Shown: positions 1-7,991, counted from the first letter of the stretch. The stretch: 64,000 bases of DNA from Romboutsia lituseburensis DSM 797 (GCF_900103615.1 NZ_FNGW01000001.1:372001-436000); one strand, 5' to 3'. A program made the numbers and translations. Notes: generated by a model not told the origin, from the sequence alone.

Positions 1-272
1 TAATCACGCCAGAAATCATCAGTTCCTAGGAAAAGAAAAACTCTTCCACCTGCTTGATTTCCTATAAAATCCTCTTGTTCTGGTTTAGATGCTCTTGCAA
101 GCAGTATTGCTGTTCCATTTGAACCTGGTGGAGATACCACTACCCATCTTTTATCTTGCTCTGGCTGATATGTATCTTCTATTAATTCAAAATGAAGTTT
201 ATTTGTGTAAAAATCAATGGCTTCATCATAGTCTTTTACTACTAAAGCAATATGTACAATTGATTGAATCAT
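1..272 (-). CDS. VOC (glyoxalase/bleomycin-resistance fold) family protein, 3' part cut by window edge
   Basis: The minus strand reads MIQSIVHIALVVKDYDEAI from position 272 and stays open to the window edge, giving about 90 N-terminal residues. The opening beta-alpha unit (HIALVVKDYDEAIDFYTNKL) is the typical first half of a VOC-fold metal-dependent or drug-binding protein, and a VVSPPGSNGTAILLARA strand follows. A GGAGGAAA ribosome binding site sits just upstream of the ATG. The family includes glyoxalase I, fosfomycin and bleomycin resistance proteins and many enzymes of unknown substrate, so no function is assigned. The C-terminal half lies outside the window. Confidence 0.8.
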   Translation of the reverse strand, partial: MIQSIVHIALVVKDYDEAIDFYTNKLHFELIEDTYQPEQDKRWVVVSPPGSNGTAILLARASKPEQEDFIGNQAGGRVFLFLGTDDFWRD

Positions 273-397
273 AAAATTTCCTCCTCTATGCATTCTAAGT
301 AACTAGTAGTAAATATATCTACTAAAAGAATTATCAAAACTACTAATCCTATTATATCATATGAACAATATACTAATACCTGTATTATCAGTAGTAT

Positions 398-1129
398 TTA
401 TACTCCAAATACACAAAATCTTATAAAATCAACAAAAGCATGTGAACCCATAGCAGATACTAGATTAAACTTTCTTTGCATTAAAGCAAAAGGGATACCA
501 AACAAAATAGAAAGCATAATCATATTTGAAATACTGAAATTTTGCAAATTGAAGTGGATAAGAACATGTGGTACAACCATAATTGTATAGCATAAAATAT
601 TTTGAAGTTTTGAAAGCTGTTGATTCTTAACTAAATGAACACATAGTGCAAAGAAAAATAATCTAAAAAATATCTCTTCAAACACACCTGCTCTTAGAGC
701 ATCCAAAAACCACTTAATTTTAAAAGATACATTAATTGGTATAGAATTCTTTGCTAAAAAGGCATTGATAAACCCTAAAATTCCACCAATTCCGAAAATC
801 AATATTAGTGTAATTAAAATATTATTGTTTTTGGTATTTTTAAATAAATAAATTTTATTGCTACTATTTTTAAAAATCATCATAGAAGCTATATATGGTA
901 AAACTACAGAAAATCCCATAATAGGGCTTGATGGAATACATAAAATTCCAAATACAATTCCCATTGTAATATCAAACTTATTGAAACTTTTATAACTGTA
1001 AATTATGTAAATAGCAATTAAATTTATTATGATAAACCATAAAAATACCATATTTAGCATGGCAGATAAAAACCATAAAGTAATAAATGAAGTTAGAAGT
1101 AAAAACAACTTTATAGTATCTTTTTTCAT
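398..1129 (-). CDS. CPBP-family intramembrane metalloprotease
   Basis: This is a 243-residue polytopic membrane protein. It carries the CPBP (CAAX protease / bacteriocin-processing) motifs in order: FEEIFFR near residue 151 (EExxxR), PHVLIH near 188, and SHAFVDF near 229. The glutamates and histidines form the presumed metal site in the membrane. Family members process prenylated proteins or peptides or give immunity to bacteriocins; the substrate here is unknown. The ATG at 1129 is preferred over an upstream in-frame ATG at 1174 because an AGGAGTGAT ribosome binding site sits 4-12 bases before it. It is the first of three CPBP genes within 9 kb. Confidence 0.85.
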   Translation of the reverse strand: MKKDTIKLFLLLTSFITLWFLSAMLNMVFLWFIIINLIAIYIIYSYKSFNKFDITMGIVFGILCIPSSPIMGFSVVLPYIASMMIFKNSSNKIYLFKNTKNNNILITLILIFGIGGILGFINAFLAKNSIPINVSFKIKWFLDALRAGVFEEIFFRLFFFALCVHLVKNQQLSKLQNILCYTIMVVPHVLIHFNLQNFSISNMIMLSILFGIPFALMQRKFNLVSAMGSHAFVDFIRFCVFGV

Positions 1130-1248
1130 ATCACTCCTCCTAAAAAATATTAATGATCCTAATATGCTGTACACTAATTATTGTATCATAACTGATTCAA
1201 TAAAATATAATTATCTTGATTTAGTTATCTTAGATATACTTATTTACT

Positions 1249-1296
1249 TATAAAAAATAGCCGACAACTGTGATATATAACCCCACGTTGTCGGCT
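1249..1296 (-). terminator. Intrinsic terminator of the PadR/DUF1048 operon
   Basis: A perfect 10-bp inverted repeat, AGCCGACAAC (1259-1268) and GTTGTCGGCT (1287-1296), is followed on the minus strand by TATTTTTTATAAG. It lies just past the last gene of the minus-strand operon at 1384-2417. The stem is markedly more GC-rich than its surroundings. Confidence 0.75.
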
Positions 1297-1383
1297 CTGC
1301 GTCTTATAAAATGGCTCTTTTTTATTGATGCAAATCACACATAATAACCATTCACATTTGCGCATTCTAACCTCTCTATTTAG

Positions 1384-1737
1384 TTATTCTCTTGTTTTAT
1401 CAGTAGACTTTTTTATTGCCTCATTAACTTCTTTATTAACAGATTCCTGATAAATATCTGCATAGGTTTTTGAATCTTTGATTAACTCGTCACAGAAAGC
1501 TGCTACATCATTTCCAGTTACTTCTAATACATCTTTACCTAAGGATACACCTTCTTCAAAGAAATCAACAATTCCCGAAAGTAAATCTATACCTTCAGTT
1601 AGCTCAACAGGGCCTACCTTAAAAAGATATTTTTGAATTTCCTTATAAACAATTTGATAATCTTTTGGAAGTGCTTTTACACGTGCTACATGTGCTCTCC
1701 ATTCTTTTTTACCTTTGATTATATCTTGTATTCCCAT
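1384..1737 (-). CDS. DUF1048 family protein, second copy
   Basis: This 117-residue soluble protein opens MGIQDIIKGKKEWRAHVARV and carries the DUF1048 pattern: a short charged helix, LPKDYQIVYKEIQKYL, then a helical domain with the DVLEVTGNDVAAFCDELIKD segment. It resembles its upstream neighbour (1747-2094) along its length, so the two look like a tandem duplication. DUF1048 proteins commonly sit behind PadR-type regulators. Their biochemical role is not established, though the ending (GNDVAAFCDELI) recalls small four-helix regulators. It is the last gene of the operon, with a 9-base gap to the previous gene and a terminator downstream. Confidence 0.85.
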   Translation of the reverse strand: MGIQDIIKGKKEWRAHVARVKALPKDYQIVYKEIQKYLFKVGPVELTEGIDLLSGIVDFFEEGVSLGKDVLEVTGNDVAAFCDELIKDSKTYADIYQESVNKEVNEAIKKSTDKTRE

Positions 1738-1746
1738 TGTATCCTC

Positions 1747-2094
1747 CTATTTACCTAATTTTTTTGCTATATTATTGTTTAGTTGTTTACGCCACTTATC
1801 ACGGAAAGTATTTGAACCCTCTTCACCAACTAGAGCTGAGCAAAAACCTTTAATATCTTCACCTAAAGCACTTTGTACACTCTGACCATCTGAAGCTGTT
1901 TCTTCAAGAATATAAAGAGCACTATCCATAATTGGCATTAAGTTACGACCAGTAAAATCAGAATGATTCCAAAGATTTTCCTTAATTTTTTCCCATGCTT
2001 CTTGATAATCTGCTGGTAACTCTTTTGCTCTAGCTTCAAAGCTTTTGAATTCCTTTTTCATATCATTACCTGTTATTTTATCCCAAAATGTCAT
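1747..2094 (-). CDS. DUF1048 family protein, first copy
   Basis: This 115-residue protein begins MTFWDKITGNDMKKEFKSFE and has the family segments LPADYQEAWEKIKENLW and GEDIKGFCSALVGEEG. Its ATG overlaps the end of the PadR gene (both use position 2094), which implies translational coupling. Function unknown. The paired DUF1048 genes behind a PadR regulator are a recurrent Firmicute arrangement, probably under direct PadR control. Confidence 0.85.
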   Translation of the reverse strand: MTFWDKITGNDMKKEFKSFEARAKELPADYQEAWEKIKENLWNHSDFTGRNLMPIMDSALYILEETASDGQSVQSALGEDIKGFCSALVGEEGSNTFRDKWRKQLNNNIAKKLGK

Positions 2095-2417
2095 TACTTC
2101 ATCTCCTTCAATTCATTAATTTTTGTTGAAACAAATTGCCATTTTTCCCAAAACTTATTTAATTCCTCACGTCCTGCATCATTTAGTGTAAAAAACTTTC
2201 GTGGTGGTCCTACATCAGATTTCTTTTTTGTAGTTTCTACAAATTTATTTTTTTCAAGCCTTACCAATATTGTATAAACAGTTCCATCTACAACATCTGA
2301 AAATCCAAGCTTATTTAGTCTTCTAGTAATTTCGTATCCATATGTTTCTTCATGACTGATTATTTCAAGAACACAGCCTTCCAATACTCCCTTTAACATT
2401 TCTGTTATATTTTCCAT
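2094..2417 (-). CDS. PadR-family transcriptional regulator
   Basis: This is a 107-residue PadR winged-helix protein. LEGCVLEIISHEETYGYEITRRLNKLGFSDVVDGTVYTIL spans the helix-turn-helix with the usual YGYEI and GTVYT signatures. The wing follows (VGPPRKFFTLNDAGREEL), then a short C-terminal helix for dimerisation. It is first in an operon with two DUF1048 genes and probably represses that operon, as PadR proteins generally repress their own transcription. Dyad sequences lie just upstream. The inducer is unknown. Confidence 0.92.
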   Translation of the reverse strand: MENITEMLKGVLEGCVLEIISHEETYGYEITRRLNKLGFSDVVDGTVYTILVRLEKNKFVETTKKKSDVGPPRKFFTLNDAGREELNKFWEKWQFVSTKINELKEMK

Positions 2418-2460
2418 ATTATTTACCTCACTATCTAGTATTACTGGTATTCAGTATTAC

Positions 2461-2493
2461 TTACTACCACTATATAGTATCACTTAGTAGTAA
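2461..2493. promoter_or_regulatory. Probable PadR operator region
   Basis: Upstream of the PadR start, TTACTAC (2461-2467) pairs with GTAGTAA (2487-2493). Between them lies the 10-bp palindrome ACTATATAGT (2469-2478). Nested dyads made of AGTAT/ATACT-type half-sites just ahead of a PadR gene are the usual form of autoregulatory operators in this family. Binding is inferred. Confidence 0.5.
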
Positions 2494-2589
2494 GGGTGTC
2501 AATCTTTATATATATATATCTTTTTTACATTTATTCTTACCAATGAAATTTAAAAATCTATGTTAAATCATTTATTTATAAGATATAAA

Positions 2590-2635
2590 TAATAAAAATG
2601 ACTGATACTCTATATCAAATAGTATCAGTCATTTT
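2590..2635 (-). terminator. Intrinsic terminator downstream of the CPBP gene at 2718
   Basis: Perfect 15-bp arms, AAAATGACTGATACT (2595-2609) and AGTATCAGTCATTTT (2621-2635), are followed on the minus strand by a T-rich stretch. A second 10-bp dyad (ACAAAGTAAT, 2667-2676 and 2691-2700) lies between it and the stop codon. That one has no T-run and may be an accessory 3' structure. Confidence 0.75.
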
Positions 2636-2717
2636 ATAGTTAATTCGTATTCTATTAAAATTGTTCACAAAGTAATCTAAAATAGCATACATTACTTTGT
2701 TTCTATTTTACAATATA

Positions 2718-3485
2718 TTAGTTTTGTGAATTATCTTCAAATAAATTTTTTTCTTTAAATAAGTGTTTATTAGTTTCTTTAGATTCTTCTTTATTTCTTT
2801 TATCTGTAATAAATAGATATACTAAAACAGCTATCGCAACTACTAGTCCTAATATAGAATAATTATAATCTAATAAAGCATGTATTAGTATTGGAACAAA
2901 TATACTGCCACTCTTTTCTAAATATAAAATAAATATAACTCCACTTAATATACCTCCACCTAATTCATTAAGCATATTCTTAAGCAGAATTAATAAACCA
3001 GATTCTGATATAATACTAGGTAATATTGAGTGCATTATTCCAAATAATGCTCCGCTTATAATTATTGCACTTATCTTATTATGTTTTTTCAAACTATTGT
3101 ATATGTATCCTCTATGTATAACTTCTTCAGGCAATGCAACTATAAATAAGTAAAAAAATGCTTTATATATTCCCCTTACCGTATAGTCTCTATTTAAAAT
3201 AAAAGCTAAAATATAGATTGCCAACAATATTATGCTAAGTTTAGATTTTTTAATTCCAAGTTCAAATAACTTATTACGATAAACTATAATTATAGCTAAT
3301 GCAAATATTAGCATACTAAAAAAATCGACAATAACTATTTTTCCTACATTTGAAAGTGTTATATCTTTTAATGATATTAACCAATTATTTTTATATGTAA
3401 TGGTAACAAAAATATAAAAATATATCATGTATATAATTCCAATTAATGCCGGTTTATATCGTTTAACATTTTCCCTTATTCCCAT
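2718..3485 (-). CDS. CPBP-family intramembrane metalloprotease
   Basis: This 255-residue membrane protein has about seven hydrophobic segments. CPBP signatures appear in order: LPEEVIHRGYIY (EExxxR), FGIMHSILPS (FxxxH), and HALLDYNYS near the C-terminus (HxxxD/N). The tail after the last helix is charged (KRNKEESKETNKHLFKEK) and probably cytosolic. All presumed catalytic residues are present. A 30-residue hydrophobic peptide frame and a CatP-like gene lie upstream on the same strand, with a terminator downstream. The substrate is unknown. Confidence 0.87.
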   Translation of the reverse strand: MGIRENVKRYKPALIGIIYMIYFYIFVTITYKNNWLISLKDITLSNVGKIVIVDFFSMLIFALAIIIVYRNKLFELGIKKSKLSIILLAIYILAFILNRDYTVRGIYKAFFYLFIVALPEEVIHRGYIYNSLKKHNKISAIIISGALFGIMHSILPSIISESGLLILLKNMLNELGGGILSGVIFILYLEKSGSIFVPILIHALLDYNYSILGLVVAIAVLVYLFITDKRNKEESKETNKHLFKEKNLFEDNSQN

Positions 3486-3544
3486 TTCAAACTCCCCCTT
3501 ATAAACTTAGAATTTATAAAACGTTAATTGTTCCCTTTTTATAT

Positions 3545-3637
3545 TTATTCTCCCTTTAATCCAAAAATACATCCTAATATAACTACTACTAACATAGTGA
3601 TTATAGGAATAAAATTTCCAAATACACTTTTTTTCAC
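3545..3637 (-). CDS. Possible 30-residue single-pass membrane peptide
   Basis: The frame starts with GTG at 3637 and encodes 30 residues: a short basic start (MKKSVFGNF), one hydrophobic helix (IPIITMLVVVILGCIFG) and a charged end (LKGE). A GGGAAGG sequence lies about 11 bases upstream. It fills the otherwise empty gap between the CatP-like gene and the CPBP gene, with the same orientation. The positive-inside start plus one transmembrane span is typical of bacterial micropeptides. It matches no family I know and could be a chance frame. Confidence 0.4.
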   Translation of the reverse strand: MKKSVFGNFIPIITMLVVVILGCIFGLKGE

Positions 3638-3658
3638 ACTTATCTACCTTCCCTATAT

Positions 3659-4282
3659 TTAGGCTTCTACTAATTCTTGCAATTCATTTACAAAACGACT
3701 TACATGGAATCCATCACATACTGCGTGATGAACTTGTATTGCTAATGGCAAGATATACCTACTATTCTCTTCATAATATTTCCCCATAGTAAAAATTGGA
3801 AGTAAGTATTGATACCCTTTTTGTAAGTTTAAATTAAATCCATCAAACGTAGTCCAAGGTATCATTGACACTGGAAAATTATTTTCAGGTATATCTGGTT
3901 TTGCTATCATCTTTTTTACAGAACCAAACATTTCTATATCTTTTTCATATAATTTGCAAAATTCATCATAGCTGTCACAGTATTGAGTCCATATATTAGA
4001 AAATGTTTCACTCTCTTTATTAAATACTGTATAACAAGGCAGCATTTCATCAAAAACGCCTAAATTTCCATTAATATCAATCGCGGTTCTAAATTCACTG
4101 TGTCTATTAACTACCTTGGTAATAAAATATAACATTGTTGGATATAACTTTCTGTCTGAATTTTTAATTTTTGTAATATCCAATTTAACAGTCATACTAT
4201 ACGTACATGGAATTTCATTAAAATAATGATCAAAATATTCTTTTCTATGCCACTCTTCTTTGTTAATAATATTAAAATTCAT
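3659..4282 (-). CDS. cat: Type A chloramphenicol O-acetyltransferase, CatP-like
   Basis: This 207-residue protein is full length for the CAT trimer subunit. It resembles clostridial CatP throughout: RKEYFDHYF, PCTYSMTVKLDITKIK, NRHSEFRTAI, SMIPWTTFDGFNLNLQKGY and, at 185-191, the active-site motif HHAVCDG with the catalytic histidine. It would acetylate the 3-hydroxyl of chloramphenicol using acetyl-CoA. An AAAGGAAA ribosome binding site precedes the ATG. No mobile-element gene or terminal repeat is visible around it, so it looks resident rather than recently acquired, although divergence from true CatP means resistance cannot be assumed. Confidence 0.9.
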   Translation of the reverse strand: MNFNIINKEEWHRKEYFDHYFNEIPCTYSMTVKLDITKIKNSDRKLYPTMLYFITKVVNRHSEFRTAIDINGNLGVFDEMLPCYTVFNKESETFSNIWTQYCDSYDEFCKLYEKDIEMFGSVKKMIAKPDIPENNFPVSMIPWTTFDGFNLNLQKGYQYLLPIFTMGKYYEENSRYILPLAIQVHHAVCDGFHVSRFVNELQELVEA

Positions 4283-4346
4283 ATTTATAATTTCCTTTCA
4301 AATTCATATTTATATATTAATACTGTCTAATTTTTTATATTTATCG

Positions 4347-4772
4347 TTATTTGTTAGAATCTACTATTTCACATAGTTTTTCATATGTTTTTTCAGTATC
4401 ACTACTATTTTTATCGTTATAAACAAGTAATCCATCTTCTAGTTCAATTTTTATATATGGACTTTTATTTTTATAAATATACACACTAGCATCTCGATTA
4501 TCCCCGTCTATTTTGCATACTCCCCTTATGTAAGTTAGGGTACCTGTCCCTTTTATTCTGTGAATATTATTAATTTCATCTACAAGTTTAACACTTTTAA
4601 TGTCTGCTACTTTAAATGAATCTACTCCTACTTTTACTGTATCGTCTTTCACAATTAATTTATGAGGAGAAATATCTGCTGTACTTAATATAATAGCAGG
4701 TATTGCTAATATTATTAAAAGTCCTAAGACTACTATCCTTTGGTACTTATCTACTTTCTTGTCAGCTACCAT
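4347..4772 (-). CDS. Membrane-anchored protein with a PH-like domain
   Basis: This 141-residue protein has one N-terminal transmembrane helix (IVVLGLLIILAIPAIIL). It is followed by a beta-rich domain of about 100 residues (HKLIVKDDTVKVGVDSFKVADIKSVKLV...VYIYKNKSPYIKIELEDGLLVYN) like the bacterial PH-like folds of small membrane proteins. The ATG at 4772 is preferred to one at 4808 because an AGGAG sits seven bases before it. The ligand and role are unknown. It is divergent from the TetR gene at 4981 and may share that control region. Confidence 0.65.
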   Translation of the reverse strand: MVADKKVDKYQRIVVLGLLIILAIPAIILSTADISPHKLIVKDDTVKVGVDSFKVADIKSVKLVDEINNIHRIKGTGTLTYIRGVCKIDGDNRDASVYIYKNKSPYIKIELEDGLLVYNDKNSSDTEKTYEKLCEIVDSNK

Positions 4773-4839
4773 AAAAATCTCCTTAACTTTATTATTAATT
4801 AAATACAAATATTGTTAATTGAATTATATCATAAGTATC

Positions 4840-4866
4840 CACTTCAACTCACATCAAATTGAAGTG
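4840..4866. promoter_or_regulatory. Dyad in the divergent promoter region
   Basis: CACTTCAA (4840-4847) and TTGAAGTG (4859-4866) form perfect 8-bp arms around 11 bases, between the PH-like gene and the TetR gene. It may be a regulator site; its size and symmetry suit a dimeric repressor. Confidence 0.4.
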
Positions 4867-4919
4867 AAGGTTTTATTGAACTTTAAAATTGCATATGATA
4901 ATATATTGAATATAATTTC

Positions 4920-4937
4920 ATTGAATATTTATTCAAT
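4920..4937. promoter_or_regulatory. Probable TetR operator
   Basis: ATTGAAT (4920-4926), a 4-base centre and ATTCAAT (4931-4937) make an 18-bp palindrome ending 43 bases before the TetR start codon. This is a normal size and position for autoregulation by a TetR dimer. Confidence 0.5.
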
Positions 4938-4980
4938 ATATTTATATTTAAATAAAAGATTAAAAAGGAGACACAATAAA

Positions 4981-5553
4981 TTGATAACGAGAGAAGAACA
5001 GAAAAAGAAACGTAGAAATGAAATTCTTGAAGCAGGTCTAGATTTATTTATTCGAAGGGGCTATGCAGCAACAAAAATAGTAGATATTGCAAAACAAGTA
5101 GGTATGAGTACTGGACTTTTATTTCATTATTTTGAATCAAAAGAAAAACTATATGAGGAACTTATAAAAAAAGGGTTATCCGATTCTATGAGTATTATGA
5201 ATGATAGTGAAATAGATCCTCTAACTTTTTTTGAGGTTACAACAAATCAACTTTTAGATTTTATAAAATGTAAACCTACTTTCTCAAAATATTTTGTACT
5301 AATGAATCAAGCATACTACAATGAGTCAGCACCTGAGAGTGTGAAAAATATGATCAAAGACTTTGATATATATACCCCTACTTCACAGCTTATAAAAAAA
5401 GGGCAAGAAAATGGATCAATTAGAGATGGCAATCCACATGCATTAGCTATTGCATTTTGGAGTGCAATTAGTGGAATAGCAGAACAGATGGCTAAAAATC
5501 CAGAGTATCCATGCCCAGAAGCTGAATGGATTGTAGATATATTAAGGGGGTAG
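4981..5553 (+). CDS. TetR/AcrR-family transcriptional regulator
   Basis: This protein has 190 residues, counted from a TTG start. The N-terminal helix-turn-helix is clear: RNEILEAGLDLFIRRGYAATKIVDIAKQVGMSTGLLFHYFESKEKLYEEL. The helical C-terminal domain (YFVLMNQAYYNES, AIAFWSAISGIAEQMAK) would bind a ligand and dimerise. The TTG at 4981 is chosen because an AAAAAGGAGACAC ribosome binding site precedes it and because homologous proteins begin near this point. The upstream in-frame sequence is AT-rich and non-conserved. The next gene, a methyltransferase, starts five bases after the stop, so the two form an operon. Confidence 0.9.
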   Translation: MITREEQKKKRRNEILEAGLDLFIRRGYAATKIVDIAKQVGMSTGLLFHYFESKEKLYEELIKKGLSDSMSIMNDSEIDPLTFFEVTTNQLLDFIKCKPTFSKYFVLMNQAYYNESAPESVKNMIKDFDIYTPTSQLIKKGQENGSIRDGNPHALAIAFWSAISGIAEQMAKNPEYPCPEAEWIVDILRG

Positions 5554-5557
5554 AATT

Positions 5558-6328
5558 ATGAATAAAAAAACAGTTTATAAAACTTGGATAAGAATAAATA
5601 AAATAATTACTCTTTCAGTAATTTCTTTATTTTTAATACTAATTGCACTTTCACCAGTTAATATATTTATAAGAGTATTGGCAGGAATTTTATCTTTACC
5701 ATTTTTATATACTTCAATAATAGTAACATATTGTTACTATCAATTTTCAGATATAGGTGGTAATTTTCAATATAAAATACATAATTTGATTGTAAGTAAA
5801 ATCAGTTATACAGGTAATGTCAAAGTACTAGATATAGGTGTTGGTAGTGCTTCACTTATAACTAAGATAGCTAAATCATTGCCAAAAGCATCTCTCATAG
5901 GAATTGATTATTGGGGCAATGATTGGGAGTACTCAAAAAACATATGTGAGGAAAATGCAAAATGTGAAGGCGTGTCAGATCAAATTTCTTTTATAAAAGC
6001 AAGTGCATCTAATTTACCATTTGATGATAATGAATTTGATGTAGCAGTAAGCTGTTTAACTTTTCATGAAGTAAAAGATGAAAATGATAAGGTAAAAGTA
6101 TTTAAAGAATCCTTGAGAGTTATTAAAAAAAACGGAGAGTTTATATTCTTAGATTTATTTCTTGATGAAAATGTATTTGGTAAAAATGATGAGTTTTTCC
6201 ATACTATTAATTCACTTGGTATTTCAAGTATTAAAATTGAGAAGCTCGAAAATATAATTGATTTACCTAAAATTCTATTAAATAAAAAGGTATTAGGAAA
6301 TGCTGTAATAATCTCTGGAAGAAAGTAA
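5558..6328 (+). CDS. Membrane-anchored class I SAM-dependent methyltransferase
   Basis: This 256-residue protein has two N-terminal transmembrane helices (about 15-35 and 38-60). A Rossmann methyltransferase domain follows: KVLDIGVGSASL near 90-100 is motif I for S-adenosylmethionine, SLIGIDYWGNDW holds the acidic residue that contacts the ribose, and FDVAVSCLTFHEV is motif IV. The membrane anchor suggests a lipid, quinone or membrane-associated substrate. It follows the TetR gene directly and probably responds to the same effector. The downstream dyad AAACATAG/CTATGTTT (about 6326-6352) has no T-run. Confidence 0.82.
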   Translation: MNKKTVYKTWIRINKIITLSVISLFLILIALSPVNIFIRVLAGILSLPFLYTSIIVTYCYYQFSDIGGNFQYKIHNLIVSKISYTGNVKVLDIGVGSASLITKIAKSLPKASLIGIDYWGNDWEYSKNICEENAKCEGVSDQISFIKASASNLPFDDNEFDVAVSCLTFHEVKDENDKVKVFKESLRVIKKNGEFIFLDLFLDENVFGKNDEFFHTINSLGISSIKIEKLENIIDLPKILLNKKVLGNAVIISGRK

Positions 6329-6504
6329 ACATAGAGAAAAAACTATGTTTAAACTCCCCTTATCTTTATTACTAATTAGATATACAATTATTGCTAATTA
6401 TTATATCATAACTTAGAGAGTATGAATATTTTTAAAATCCAATGATTATAAGTGAACTTTAACTATAATAATAGTATTATATAAATATAAGGGAGGGGTT
6501 AGCA

Positions 6505-6984
6505 ATGACTATAAAAAATAAATATAAAATAAACGATATTTCAAAATACTTATGTGATGAATTTAAGGCACACGAGATTACTAGAGAAGAATTTCTAAAT
6601 TTAAGTGAAAATCACTCTACAATTCAGTTAAATGACAACTCAAGAGTATATAAAATAATTGATTCCAATTTTATTCAGTCACTATTAAGTGAAAAAGAAA
6701 AAGCAGAAATACAAATAACTATAGATCATTTTAATAAAATTTATGATGATATAGAGTACTCGTCTTATGAATATCAAATAAGCACTGGAAACCTAATAAT
6801 TATTATCTTAGAAAGTACAGATAAAGATATGTTATCTAGTTTTACAATAGATGGAATTGGAGACTTTGTATTTAATTATTTATCAAAATTTATTGATGAT
6901 GATATTGAAAAAAGTGAAAATCCTTTAGATGAAGTAATAGAAGAATTAAAATACTTTAAACCATATGGTAAATATTTTAAATAA
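6505..6984 (+). CDS. Hypothetical protein, 159 residues
   Basis: This is a soluble acidic protein of mixed alpha/beta character with no signal peptide or membrane helix. It opens MTIKNKYKINDISKYLCDEF and holds a central segment ILSTGNLIIIILES-like strand (YEYQISTGNLIIIIL) followed by DGIGDFVFNYLSKFIDDD. A GGGAGGGG ribosome binding site gives good support for translation. I do not recognise a family. The gene stands alone, with a repeat hairpin and minisatellite immediately downstream. Confidence 0.65.
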   Translation: MTIKNKYKINDISKYLCDEFKAHEITREEFLNLSENHSTIQLNDNSRVYKIIDSNFIQSLLSEKEKAEIQITIDHFNKIYDDIEYSSYEYQISTGNLIIIILESTDKDMLSSFTIDGIGDFVFNYLSKFIDDDIEKSENPLDEVIEELKYFKPYGKYFK

Positions 6985-6990
6985 ATTTTA

Positions 6991-7042
6991 AAAATGGGTA
7001 TAGGTTGTATTTTAAATAATATTACACACCTTACCCATTTTG
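6991..7042. repeat. Repeat hairpin, copy 1 of a 51-bp element
   Basis: Outer arms AAAATGGGTATAGG and CCTTACCCATTTT enclose TTTAAATAA. The element follows the stop of the gene at 6505-6984. A nearly identical element lies at 14586-14637. With the flanking A-rich left side and T-rich right side, it could act as a two-way terminator. Here the T-rich side runs on into the hexamer minisatellite. Confidence 0.7.
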
Positions 7043-7044
7043 TT

Positions 7045-7140
7045 TTTATGTTTATGTTTATGTTTATTTTTATTCTTATTCTTATTCTTGTTCTTATGTT
7101 TATTCTTATTCTTGTTCTTATGTTTATTCTTATTCTTCTC
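7045..7140. repeat. Hexanucleotide minisatellite (16 units, YTTATK-like)
   Basis: These 96 bp divide exactly into 16 hexamers: TTTATG x3, TTTATT x2, CTTATT x2, CTTGTT, CTTATG, TTTATT, CTTATT, CTTGTT, CTTATG, TTTATT, CTTATT, CTTCTC. A 24-bp higher-order unit occurs twice (7081-7104 and 7105-7128). The strand is almost pure pyrimidine apart from A and G at fixed positions. A 91-codon open frame crossing it on the plus strand is low complexity (alternating F/I/L/V with M), has no ribosome binding site and is not called. Confidence 0.85.
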
Positions 7141-7516
7141 TTAGATTTTTTTCAAGTTGATTTCAGACTCGAAAATTTTTTAAATACGGTATGCATACCC
7201 TATTTTTATTATAATAAAAAATGGATGGGCAGATTTAATGGTATTGCAAGTAAGTATATCTTAAGCTAGTAGCGACTCTATTAAAACTAGGAATTTTATT
7301 GTACAAAGTAATGTAGTATATTCTTACACTAATATAAAGGATTTCAAATTAATAACACCACTGTTTATATAACTTGTAATAAATTTATAAGGAGAATGCT
7401 ATAATAAAAATAAGCACGCAACTGTTATATAATGTAAATTAAACATCATTTTATACAAGTAACTATTTATATCGATTGTGATGCTATATACAGCTAATCA
7501 ATTTTATGGAGGTGCT

Positions 7517-7948
7517 ATGGTTAATATAAAAAATATTGATAGTAAAGATTTCTCAAACTTTATACATATGAAACTTAGAGAGTATAATGATAGTAATTCA
7601 CCGCACCACAAAGCATATAGAAAAGAGGGAGAAATAAAAGTATTGAACTTTATTGCTGAAGATAATGGTAAATGTATTGGAGGTATAATAGCCGAGGCTT
7701 ATTGGGGATGGCTAAACATAGAATATCTGTGGGTGGATGAAAATTTTAGAAACAATGGAATAGGCAATGAACTATTAAAAAAAGTTGAAAATATAGCTAT
7801 TCAAAATGGGTGTAGAAAATCTCAACTTTTTACTTTTGAATTTCAAGCTAAAGCATTTTATCAAAAATATGGTTACAGAATAGCTGGTATATTGGAAGAC
7901 TATCCACCTGAAAGTAGTTATTATTGGATGTTTAAAAACCTAGAATAA
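7517..7948 (+). CDS. GNAT-family N-acetyltransferase
   Basis: This 143-residue protein has the GNAT acetyl-CoA core: IGGIIAEAYWGWLNIEYLWVDENFRNNGIGNELLKKVE contains the beta4 strand and the pyrophosphate-binding R/Q-x-x-G-x-G/A loop (RNNGIG). FYQKYGYRIAGILEDYP is the typical C-terminal part. The ATG at 7517 is chosen over one 39 bases upstream because GGAGG lies five bases before it. The HHKAYRKEGE segment resembles small-molecule acetyltransferases, but the substrate cannot be read from sequence. It is a single gene with a terminator downstream. Confidence 0.85.
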   Translation: MVNIKNIDSKDFSNFIHMKLREYNDSNSPHHKAYRKEGEIKVLNFIAEDNGKCIGGIIAEAYWGWLNIEYLWVDENFRNNGIGNELLKKVENIAIQNGCRKSQLFTFEFQAKAFYQKYGYRIAGILEDYPPESSYYWMFKNLE

Positions 7949-7991
7949 GTAGTATATACTTGTAAAGATTATACAGTATTATAAATGAATA

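Noticed and set aside
3659-4282. CatP-like gene as part of a transposon such as Tn4451
   Set aside because: No resolvase, transposase or terminal repeats lie near it, and the sequence is clearly diverged from CatP.
6994-7269. Open frame of 91 codons across the hexamer repeat
   Set aside because: Its composition comes from the repeat (alternating F, I, L, V and M), it starts inside the repeat hairpin and has no ribosome binding site.
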